12,133 nucleotides of DNA, taken from positions 1-12,133 of the forward strand of contig JAKBBS010000099.1 of NCBI GenBank assembly GCA_021808425.1, written 5' to 3'. The position numbers and the translations under genes were made by a program. This document shows positions 1-6,056 of the stretch, piece by piece (the first letter of the stretch is position 1; each line of letters opens with the position of its first letter). This DNA is from Actinomycetes bacterium (GTDB lineage: Bacteria; Actinomycetota; Acidimicrobiia; Acidimicrobiales; Palsa-688). The notes beneath the pieces are model-generated. The model was given only the letters and a program-made list of their open reading frames with translations, made no database searches and had not been told where the DNA came from.

Positions 1-427
1 CAGCGCGTTCGGACCTCGACAACTGGAATCGTTCGAGCGCCATCTCGACATTCGCGAGGGCGGTCATCCACGGCATAAGTGCATATTGTTGAAGTACAAC
101 CGCCCGGTCGGGTCCTGGCTTTATAATTTTACGGTCCCCGATTCGAACACAGCCGCTTGTCAGCTCAACGAACCCTGCGACTGCGTTCAGGAGGGTCGTC
201 TTCCCACAGCCGGTTGGTCCCAGCAGTGCCGTGAAGGAGCCGGCTTCAAACGTTACGTCTGTAGCGGCGAGGGCGACGGTGAGCTCTCCGGAACGCTTCG
301 AACGATACGTGACGGATGCCTGCTCCAGGAAGATCGCCTCACTCCTGAGCGCTTCGCCTACCGCGCTGTTGTGAGAGGCGACGGTCATTTCGTTTGATGC
401 CGTGGCGCTGTCCGCAGTGCTCGTCAC
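1..427 (-). CDS. ABC transporter ATP-binding protein, nitrate/sulfonate/taurine type (3' end missing)
   Basis: This is the N-terminal 142 residues of an ATPase that would power import through the permease encoded just upstream. The Walker A motif GPTGCGKTT is at about residues 70-78. The Q-loop stretch VVLQQYALMPWMTALANVEM, at about 110-129, is typical of the SsuB/TauB/NrtD group. The signature motif, Walker B and H-loop would lie beyond base 1, so the gene continues out of the window. The GTG at 427-425 was chosen as start because it overlaps the permease stop as GTGA, with a GGAG about 7 bases upstream; this suggests translational coupling. An in-frame ATG 13 codons later (388) is the alternative. 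The substrate (sulfonate, taurine, nitrate, pyrimidine precursor or similar) cannot be read from the ATPase. The family call is firm. Confidence 0.9.
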   Translation of the reverse strand, partial: MTSTADSATASNEMTVASHNSAVGEALRSEAIFLEQASVTYRSKRSGELTVALAATDVTFEAGSFTALLGPTGCGKTTLLNAVAGFVELTSGCVRIGDRKIIKPGPDRAVVLQQYALMPWMTALANVEMALERFQLSRSERA

Positions 428-1344
428 GTGGAGCTCCAGTGCACGAGGCGGTTTCCAACTGTGGCGATTAGGAAGTCCGCGGCAACACCTAGTATGCCGA
501 GCTCAATGAGCCCGACAAAGATCCGGCCGGTTTGCAGGAACTGCGAATCGACTTGAAGTCGGTAGGCGATCCCGTTCTGTGCGCCACCTAGTTCGGCTGC
601 GACAAGGGCCAAGAAGGCGACGCTGCTTCCGTAGCGCAATGCCGAGACAATCGATGGACCGGTTGCAGGGAGCACAATTTTGCCGAGGATCTTGATCGGA
701 CGAAGACCATAGCCGCGGGCTACCCGCACGTACACTGGCGGGATCCTGGCAACACCATCGTGGACGTAAAGCCACACCGCTAAGATAACCGCGTAGGCGA
801 CGATAAAGTACTTGCCTTTCTGGCCGATACCAAACCATGCGGTCGAAAGTGGAACGACCGCAATTGCGGGAATTGGTCTCAAGAAGGTGATGATCGGCCC
901 CAGCACTGCACTACAAGCCTTGGAGTACCCGGTCGCAAATCCGATTGCGATGCCGACTGTCGCACCAATAGCGAAGCCGACCGCCACCCTGCCTAGGCTC
1001 GCACGCAAGTCACTACCGACCACTCCAGTACGCCATAGCGATCTTGCCGCCTGCCACGTCTCGAGCGGGGTTGGGAAGAGAGCTTTGCTTATGATCCCGC
1101 TGCGAGCAACAACTTCCCACGCGACAAGGCAGAAGACCACGACGGCCATTCGAGTCGCTGCCGTGCGAACTACTCGTCCGGCCACGCTTGGCCGCAACAA
1201 ACGGACAGAGGCGGAGACGGTACGTCCGGCAGTTTCCCCCGTTTGGGGAGTCTCTTCCGCAACCGGCCGGAAGCGTCGAGTTGCTAGGGTCGCCACGCGG
1301 AGCCGCCCCCAAGAGGACCAACCCGGGTGTCGCCCTGGATGCAC
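424..1344 (-). CDS. ABC transporter permease, SsuC/TauC-like (binding-protein-dependent transport inner membrane component)
   Basis: This is the membrane subunit of an importer that works with the overlapping downstream ATPase. Counting from the GTG at 1344, hydrophobic segments lie at about residues 67-85, 119-139, 145-170, 179-196, 238-255 and 275-297. The cytoplasmic coupling loop that docks on the ATPase is at about 205-238; it has the form RVARGYGLRPIKILGKIVLP and so matches the usual EAA-G---I-LP pattern only in its second half. The order of motifs (LFPTP after the first helix, RPIPAIAVVPL, AELGGAQNGIAY) fits the SsuC/TauC family. The first 50-65 residues are polar and arginine-rich, which is longer than usual. 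The true start may therefore be a GTG at 1296 or 1185. No solute-binding protein gene is visible in the window. Substrate is unknown. Confidence 0.85.
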   Translation of the reverse strand: MHPGRHPGWSSWGRLRVATLATRRFRPVAEETPQTGETAGRTVSASVRLLRPSVAGRVVRTAATRMAVVVFCLVAWEVVARSGIISKALFPTPLETWQAARSLWRTGVVGSDLRASLGRVAVGFAIGATVGIAIGFATGYSKACSAVLGPIITFLRPIPAIAVVPLSTAWFGIGQKGKYFIVAYAVILAVWLYVHDGVARIPPVYVRVARGYGLRPIKILGKIVLPATGPSIVSALRYGSSVAFLALVAAELGGAQNGIAYRLQVDSQFLQTGRIFVGLIELGILGVAADFLIATVGNRLVHWSST

Positions 1345-1372
1345 GCGATACCCATGACTCCAACGCTACAAC

Positions 1373-1394
1373 TCTATATCGACCTTGTCTATAT
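1373..1394. promoter_or_regulatory. TCTATAT direct repeat in the permease/XRE-cupin intergenic gap
   Basis: The sequence TCTATAT occurs at 1373-1379 and again at 1388-1394, 15 bases apart start to start. This lies in an otherwise AT-enriched gap between two divergent genes. A further pair of related blocks, GTTAC at 1402-1406 and GTTAAC at 1413-1418, lies just to the right. Such a spot is where a divergently encoded XRE-cupin regulator usually binds, or where -10 elements of the leftward operon would lie (AATATA on the minus strand). Whether this is an operator, a promoter or chance cannot be decided from one copy. Confidence 0.3.
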
Positions 1395-1441
1395 TCTTGC
1401 GGTTACGAATCCGTTAACTGGAGATCGGCCATACTGACACG

Positions 1442-2029
1442 GTGCCGAGCAGAAGTCCTGTCCCTGAAGCTCAATCAGTAGGGCGCGAGATACGTGCCGT
1501 GCGCCGGGCAGTATCGCTCACCATGGTCGAACTGGCGACCCAAGCCGGCGTTTCGCAACCGTTCCTCAGCCAGATCGAGCGCGGGCTCGCTACGCCCAGC
1601 CTCACGACGATATTCGCCTTGGCAGAGGCTCTGGGCGTCCAACCCGGTCAGTTGCTTCGACCGCCCCGCCGTGCGGGGCACGTGCTTCACGAGACTGCCC
1701 CGCAGATCATGAAGGCCCATGAACGTGCTTCAGATACAGTGCTGGTGCATTCCCCCGGTGCCAGACCGTCTCATTTGGAAGCATACGAACATGAGTTCAT
1801 GCCTGGCGAGACGCCTCGCGAATGGTTCCATCACCAAGGCGAGGACTTTGTCTATGTCCTCGAAGGTGCGGTTGAGCTGCAGCTACGCGGCGAGGAGCCG
1901 GTACTTCTCGAACTAGGTCGCAGCGCCGTTTATCCGGGCGAGATTCCCCACCGTTGCGTCGTGTCAGGAGATGTCAAAGCCCGCACGCTGGTCGTCGTCT
2001 CTGCGCACCCACCTACTGTTAGCGCATAG
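1442..2029 (+). CDS. XRE-family transcriptional regulator with C-terminal cupin domain
   Basis: This is a DNA-binding regulator of 195 residues, the usual length for the XRE-cupin family. The helix-turn-helix domain spans about residues 14-72, with the recognition part VSQPFLSQIERGLATPSLTT typical of XRE proteins. The cupin barrel occupies about 110-190. It carries WFHHQGEDFVYVLEG (130-131 His, 134 Glu) and a later histidine in GEIPHRC (170), a pattern that can hold a metal or a small ligand. These proteins commonly repress or activate a neighbouring catabolic or transport gene in response to a ligand bound by the cupin. Here the divergent importer is the obvious candidate target. The GTG at 1442 is chosen as start. 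No Shine-Dalgarno sequence sits at the right distance, but a -10-like CATACT ends 6 bases upstream, so the mRNA may be leaderless. The ligand is unknown. Confidence 0.9.
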   Translation: MPSRSPVPEAQSVGREIRAVRRAVSLTMVELATQAGVSQPFLSQIERGLATPSLTTIFALAEALGVQPGQLLRPPRRAGHVLHETAPQIMKAHERASDTVLVHSPGARPSHLEAYEHEFMPGETPREWFHHQGEDFVYVLEGAVELQLRGEEPVLLELGRSAVYPGEIPHRCVVSGDVKARTLVVVSAHPPTVSA

Positions 2030-2059
2030 CCCCCGCCGCCACGAGCCCCGGCAGCGTCC

Positions 2060-2440
2060 TTAGGCGGCGCAAAAAGCTTTGGCTGCCTCCTCGACGTTCG
2101 ACGCCACGGGGACCATCCGGTCAACTCCGGTCGTACGTAACAGCCGCACGAGCAAGTCCCGCCCGCAGGCAACAGAAACGGCACCACCGAAGTGCCGGGT
2201 CCGTCGGATGACACCGATCAGTGCACCGAGCCCCGCCGAGTCGATGAATGGCACGCTCGATAGGTCGACGAGCAAGTCAGTCGGCGATGAAAACTCGGAA
2301 ATGGCCTCTCGGAACCGGGCGACCGTGAACGCGTCGAGCACGCCGACGACACGAACGAGGGTGTAGCCCTCGTCTGTCACAGAGACGTAGACGCTTAGGG
2401 TGTCTGGTGGGACCGTCTTCAACAAGGTCATAGTGATCAT
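2060..2440 (-). CDS. STAS-domain protein, anti-sigma-factor antagonist type
   Basis: This is a 126-residue single-domain STAS protein. The core VDLSSVPFIDSAGLGALIG contains the DSAGLG motif; its serine, at about residue 68, is the site that anti-sigma kinases phosphorylate in SpoIIAA/RsbV relatives. In the family, the unphosphorylated form binds the anti-sigma factor and frees the sigma factor. Start choice: the ATG at 2440 has GGAG (bases 2453-2450, minus strand) 9 bases upstream. The ATG at 2431 is a weaker alternative, and upstream starts would run into the response regulator. No RsbW-type kinase, phosphatase or sigma factor gene adjoins it, so its partner lies elsewhere or outside the window. 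It is convergent with the XRE-cupin gene (30 bases apart) and divergent from the response regulator. Its exact pathway is not shown by the sequence. Confidence 0.88.
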   Translation of the reverse strand: MITMTLLKTVPPDTLSVYVSVTDEGYTLVRVVGVLDAFTVARFREAISEFSSPTDLLVDLSSVPFIDSAGLGALIGVIRRTRHFGGAVSVACGRDLLVRLLRTTGVDRMVPVASNVEEAAKAFCAA

Positions 2441-2577
2441 AATGGTGCACTCCGTACGCGCTTGGACCGCGAACAGGTCGCGATCTGGTGGCAATATCTG
2501 GCGGGGAGGAAGCCGGGCGCCCCGAGACGTTACTCCGCGACCGCTCCAGGTGGTGGCCGAGATGCCAGAATGGGGAT

Positions 2578-3258
2578 GTGGCAAGTCGGATATTGCTGAT
2601 CGAGGACGACGACCGGATCCGCGAAACGACCCGCCTAGTGCTCGAAGACGAAGGTTACGACGTAGAGGAGGCAAGCTCCGCCGAGGATGGCCTTGCGCTC
2701 TTCGAGCGTCACCCTTCGGCGTGTGTGATAGTCGACCTCATGCTTCCCAAGATGGATGGTTTCGAATGCTGTCGTGCGCTCAGACAGCGCAGCGACGTGC
2801 CGATCGTCGTGGTGAGCGCCAAGAACGACACTCACGACGTCGTCGCCGGCTTGGAAGCAGGTGCCGACGACTATGTCAGAAAGCCGTTTCACGCCAAGGA
2901 GCTGACCGCAAGGGTTCGGGCACTGCTGCGACGGGCGGCCGGCGGCGGGCAGCCCACATCTGTCATCCGTCTCGGCGACGTCGAGATCACACCGGACGAG
3001 GGCGTGGTACGCAGACGCGACGAGCCGGTTTCGCTGACCAAGACGGAGTTCAGGCTGCTCTGTGAGATGGCGACCCATCCAGGTCAGGTATTCAGCCGCG
3101 AGACACTGCTCGACAACGTGTGGGGATACGCCTTCGCCGGAGACGGCAAGCTCGTCGACACTCACATTCACCGGCTGCGAATGAAGCTCGAAGACGATCC
3201 CGCGTCGCCCCGACACGTCATCACGGTGCGCGGGCTCGGCTACAAGGTCTCGCCCTGA
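2578..3258 (+). CDS. Response regulator, OmpR/PhoB family (MtrA-like by context)
   Basis: This is a two-component response regulator of 226 residues from the GTG at 2578. The receiver domain spans about 1-118. It has the acidic pocket DDD at 10-12, the phosphate-accepting Asp53 in VIVDLMLPKMDG, the switch Ser80, and Lys102 in the VRKPF motif. A winged-helix DNA-binding domain follows at about 128-226, with LTKTEFRLL, the transactivation-loop region and VITVRGLGYKV at the end. All phosphorelay residues are intact. It is the first gene of a three-gene rightward operon with the sensor kinase and GerMN lipoprotein, an order also found in mtrA-mtrB-lpqB. This start is supported because the receiver fold begins immediately (SRILLIEDD). 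A -10-like CAGAAT ends 6 bases upstream, and no good Shine-Dalgarno site is present. Target genes are unknown. Confidence 0.93.
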   Translation: MASRILLIEDDDRIRETTRLVLEDEGYDVEEASSAEDGLALFERHPSACVIVDLMLPKMDGFECCRALRQRSDVPIVVVSAKNDTHDVVAGLEAGADDYVRKPFHAKELTARVRALLRRAAGGGQPTSVIRLGDVEITPDEGVVRRRDEPVSLTKTEFRLLCEMATHPGQVFSRETLLDNVWGYAFAGDGKLVDTHIHRLRMKLEDDPASPRHVITVRGLGYKVSP

Positions 3259-3305
3259 GAACTACCGTCGGAGCCAAACGGCGCCCTAGGGGGCTGCGTT
3301 TCCGG

Positions 3306-4643
3306 GTGATGACCGCGTTCGCGGTCGGTGGTCTAGTGGTATCGGCGACACTTTCGACATTCACATACCTGTGGGCGCGGACCTACCTCGTCGACCAGCG
3401 GCAAACTTCTGCCGTGCACCAAGCCGACGCTAACGCCCAACTCATGCGGACCCTTCTTGAGCCGCATTCCCCTGACGTAGCACGACTTCTCAACTCGTTG
3501 CAGACACCGTCGACCGCCCAGTCGGTCGTCTGGCACGCAGGCCGCTGGTATGGCACGTCGGCGCTAGCAGGCCCCGACGCCCTGCCCGCGGAACTGCGCA
3601 ACGCCGTCATATCGAAAGATCGCCCTGCCCGCCAGCGCTACCAGCGTAGCGGTGCCCAGGTCCTCGCCGTAGGGATCCCTTTGTCCGCGACCGACTCCTA
3701 CTTTGAGATCTTCTCTCTAACCAACCTAGACAGCACCCTTGGCGCGCTCGGCGAATCACTGATCGCAGCGAGCGTGCTCGGCTTCCTGATAAGCCTCGCC
3801 ATAGGTGCGTGGGCCACGCGTCGTGTACTGCGCCCGGTGCGCGAGATCGGTGCTGCGGCCGCCGCCATATCCGGGGGGCGACTCGATGCCCGCCTCGACG
3901 CGGGCGGAGACCAGGAGCTCGCGGAGCTCGCCACGGGATTCAATTCGATGGTTGATACCTTGCAGCGCCGTATCGAGCGGGACGCTCGTTTCGCATCGGA
4001 CGTCAGCCATGAGCTGCGTTCTCCTCTCACGACGCTGCACTCCGCTGTTACCGTGATGCAGCGTCGCCGACACCAGCTCGACGCCAAGGCAGCCAGGGCC
4101 TTGGATCTCCTCGGCGACGAGGTAAACCGATTCGATCACCTTGTGGAGGACTTGCTTGAGATCAGCCGCTACGACGCCGGCGTCGTAGCGGTGGACCTCG
4201 AGCCAGTCGACGTGGTCGCCCTGACCAAAGGCCTGCTTGCAGAGGCAGATCAGGATGTGGAGGTAAATGCGACGGGTGCTGACGCCACCATTGTTATCGA
4301 CCGCCGCCGCCTCGCCCAAGCCTTACGAAACGTTATCCGTAATGCCGTAATCCACGCTGGGGGGCTGACCGCCGCCGCGGTGTGCGTTGGAGAGCAATGG
4401 ACGGAGATCTCCTTGGAGGACGGCGGTCCTGGAATCAGCGACGATGAGCGTGACGCTATCTTCGAGCGTTTCGCCCGAGGCCGGGCAGCGGGACGCAGGT
4501 CGTCTGGGAGCGGAGTGGGACTCGGGCTTGCGTTAGTGGCTGAGCATCTTCGTTTGCAAGGAGGGTCTATCCGCGTCAATGCCGTCAATCCGAGTGGAAG
4601 CCGTTTCGTCCTCGTAATCCCTACCCGCAGGCCGCCTTCGTGA
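3306..4643 (+). CDS. Sensor histidine kinase with HAMP domain (MtrB-like by context)
   Basis: This is a membrane sensor kinase and the likely partner of the response regulator. Counting from the GTG at 3306 (445 residues), a first transmembrane helix is at about 2-25, followed by an extracytoplasmic sensor region at about 26-145. A second helix (about 146-169) leads into HAMP (about 170-223). The dimerisation/phosphoacceptor segment contains DVSHELRSPL with His235. The catalytic domain has an N box (RNVIRNAVIHA, Asn346), a G1 box (EDGGPGIS), an F box (IFERFARG) and a G2 box (GSGVGLGLAL). All core residues are present. The basic segment KRRPRGLRFR before the first helix looks like true protein, yet no ATG, GTG or TTG lies between the regulator stop and 3306. 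The only other option nearby is a CTG at 3255 that overlaps the regulator stop codon. The start is therefore uncertain by 17 codons. The 3' end overlaps the lipoprotein start as GTGA. Confidence 0.92.
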   Translation: MMTAFAVGGLVVSATLSTFTYLWARTYLVDQRQTSAVHQADANAQLMRTLLEPHSPDVARLLNSLQTPSTAQSVVWHAGRWYGTSALAGPDALPAELRNAVISKDRPARQRYQRSGAQVLAVGIPLSATDSYFEIFSLTNLDSTLGALGESLIAASVLGFLISLAIGAWATRRVLRPVREIGAAAAAISGGRLDARLDAGGDQELAELATGFNSMVDTLQRRIERDARFASDVSHELRSPLTTLHSAVTVMQRRRHQLDAKAARALDLLGDEVNRFDHLVEDLLEISRYDAGVVAVDLEPVDVVALTKGLLAEADQDVEVNATGADATIVIDRRRLAQALRNVIRNAVIHAGGLTAAAVCVGEQWTEISLEDGGPGISDDERDAIFERFARGRAAGRRSSGSGVGLGLALVAEHLRLQGGSIRVNAVNPSGSRFVLVIPTRRPPS

Positions 4644-5233
4644 GACCGCAACGGCGACTTGCTATGTTGCTCAGCCTTGCTTTGACGGCCGGGGCATGCG
4701 GTATCTCAAATCAAAGCTCGCCCGTGGTGATCAACCACGCCAGCCTTCCCCCCGTGAGCTCAAGCACTTCGATCAAGCGGAGCCCGACCTCTGTTCCCGT
4801 TACTTTGTACTTTGTTAATGCAAACAACCTTCTGATTCCTGTGACCCATTCAAGCTCCTACGGGGGACTGACCACCAGCGTGCAGGCGCTTCTCGCCGGC
4901 CCAAACACCCAGGAAACCGAGGCCGGAACGACCAGCGCTATTCCTGCCGGCACCAAGCTTCTGAGCATCGGCTTCCAGGGAACGGTCATCGAACTGGACT
5001 TCAGCAGCTCACTTGCCTCAGTGTCGGGCAAGGAGCAGGTTCTTGCGTTTGCACAGATCGTCGCCACGACAACAGTCTCACCCGGAGTCACGGCTGCCCA
5101 GATAGCCATCAAAGGCCAAAGCGTGAACGCCCCGCTTCCTGACGGAACACTTGCCGAGGGCCCGGTCAACAAGGCCGACTACGCGGCGCTGATAGCTCCG
5201 AGCACCGCTACGGGAAGCAGGGTTACGAAGTAG
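4640..5233 (+). CDS. Lipoprotein with a single GerMN domain
   Basis: This is a predicted secreted lipoprotein of 197 residues. The N-terminus has basic residues (RPQRR), a hydrophobic stretch and a lipobox-like LTAGAC, placing the lipidated cysteine at residue 20. A serine-rich linker (about 21-52) precedes one GerMN domain at about 54-178, recognisable from VTLYFVNANNLLIPV, LLAGPNTQE, SAIPAGTKLLSI and VIELDFSSSL. GerMN domains occur in spore germination protein GerM and in actinobacterial LpqB, which modulates the MtrB sensor. This protein has no room for the C-terminal propeller-like half of LpqB. Its GTG start overlaps the kinase stop as GTGA, so the two are probably translated together, which suggests that it tunes or stabilises the sensor. 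The ligand is unknown. Its last 11 bases overlap the end of convergent hisN. Confidence 0.88.
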   Translation: MRPQRRLAMLLSLALTAGACGISNQSSPVVINHASLPPVSSSTSIKRSPTSVPVTLYFVNANNLLIPVTHSSSYGGLTTSVQALLAGPNTQETEAGTTSAIPAGTKLLSIGFQGTVIELDFSSSLASVSGKEQVLAFAQIVATTTVSPGVTAAQIAIKGQSVNAPLPDGTLAEGPVNKADYAALIAPSTATGSRVTK

Positions 5234-6056
5234 GCGGCGACGAGCCGGCGCTGAGGCTTCGGCCGAGCACGCGCAACGCTTCGTCGTGCAACAGCCCATT
5301 GGTAGAGATCGCGCTGCCGCCATCCGGCCCCCGCCTGCCCGCAAGGTTCGTAAACCTGCCGCCCGCCTCCAAGACGATCACTTCCAAGGCGGCAAGATCC
5401 CAAAGCGACGCAATAGGGTCGATCCCGATGTCGAGCACGCCCTCGGCGACGAGCATATGCGACCAGAAGTCTCCGAAACTCCGGTCGGCGTAGCAGCGCT
5501 GCGCAAGGGCCACATAGCCGTCCGGGCCACCCCAGTCATCCCAGGATGAAAGTGCCGAGCCAGAGAGGTGGGCGTCGCTGAGGCTAACGACCGACGACAC
5601 GCGTATCGCCGAGGGAGCACCGCCTGCCATGTCGGTGACGAACGCTCCGAACCCACGCGCAGCCCACCAACGACGTCCGAGTGCAGGCGCCGACACGACG
5701 CCGACCGATACCGCTTCCTCAACTTCCAATGCGATTAGCGTCGCCCACACCGGGATCCTGCGGACAAAGTTCTTCGTTCCGTCGATCGGGTCGACGATCC
5801 AGCGTCGCGGGCCGCTTCCGGTGTCCCCGTACTCCTCCCCGACGACCCGATCCCCCGGGCTGTCGACCGCGAGAATCGATCGCAGCTCGGCCTCGACCGC
5901 CCGGTCAGCTTCGCTCACAGGGGTCCGATCGGCTTTGGTCTCCACGAGAAGGTCGGCCGAGCGAAACGCGCGCCGTGTGATCTCGTCAGCTGCGTCCGCC
6001 ATACGCAGCGCCAAGTCAAGGTCGGAGTGCGCGGAACCCGGCGTTTGCTGGCTCAC
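5223..6056 (-). CDS. hisN: Histidinol-phosphatase, inositol-monophosphatase fold
   Basis: This is a 277-residue Mg-dependent phosphatase of the inositol monophosphatase superfamily. Metal-binding motifs are intact: GEEYG (about 73-77), WIVDPIDGTKNF with Asp89 and Asp92, and the later SLWDLAALEVIVLEAGG with Asp220. The stretch PIDGTKNFVRRIPVWATLIAL is characteristic of actinobacterial HisN, which removes phosphate from histidinol phosphate in histidine synthesis. General inositol-monophosphatase activity is the alternative. The GTG at 6056 was chosen because it overlaps the ABC-F stop as GTGA, and the conserved part begins soon after; the 45 codons upstream lie inside the ABC-F gene. It is the last gene of the leftward larB-larC-ABC-F-hisN unit. 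No other histidine-synthesis gene is in the window. Confidence 0.88.
   Translation of the reverse strand: MSQQTPGSAHSDLDLALRMADAADEITRRAFRSADLLVETKADRTPVSEADRAVEAELRSILAVDSPGDRVVGEEYGDTGSGPRRWIVDPIDGTKNFVRRIPVWATLIALEVEEAVSVGVVSAPALGRRWWAARGFGAFVTDMAGGAPSAIRVSSVVSLSDAHLSGSALSSWDDWGGPDGYVALAQRCYADRSFGDFWSHMLVAEGVLDIGIDPIASLWDLAALEVIVLEAGGRFTNLAGRRGPDGGSAISTNGLLHDEALRVLGRSLSAGSSPPTS

Noticed and set aside
812..1357. Long rightward open frames over the permease gene, and similar antisense frames over the kinase, larC and ABC-F genes
   Set aside because: They are antisense shadows common in GC-rich DNA. The opposite strand carries complete conserved domains.
2034..2069. CGCCGCC...GGCGGCG arms between the XRE-cupin gene and the STAS gene as a terminator
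   Set aside because: The loop is 22 bases, one arm lies in STAS codons and no T-run follows, so support is too weak.
2147..2278. An 11-base direct repeat ACGAGCAAGTC, once near 2147 and once near 2268
   Set aside because: Both copies encode the same short peptide DLLV on the minus strand of the STAS gene; coding explains it.
2400..3065. A 221-codon rightward frame overlapping the response regulator in another frame
   Set aside because: It is arginine-rich with no motif, while the overlapping frame is a complete receiver plus winged-helix protein.
4723..4739. Inverted repeat CGTGGT-5-ACCACG in the early lipoprotein gene
   Set aside because: Six-base arms inside coding DNA are expected by chance at this GC content, and nothing nearby suggests a site.
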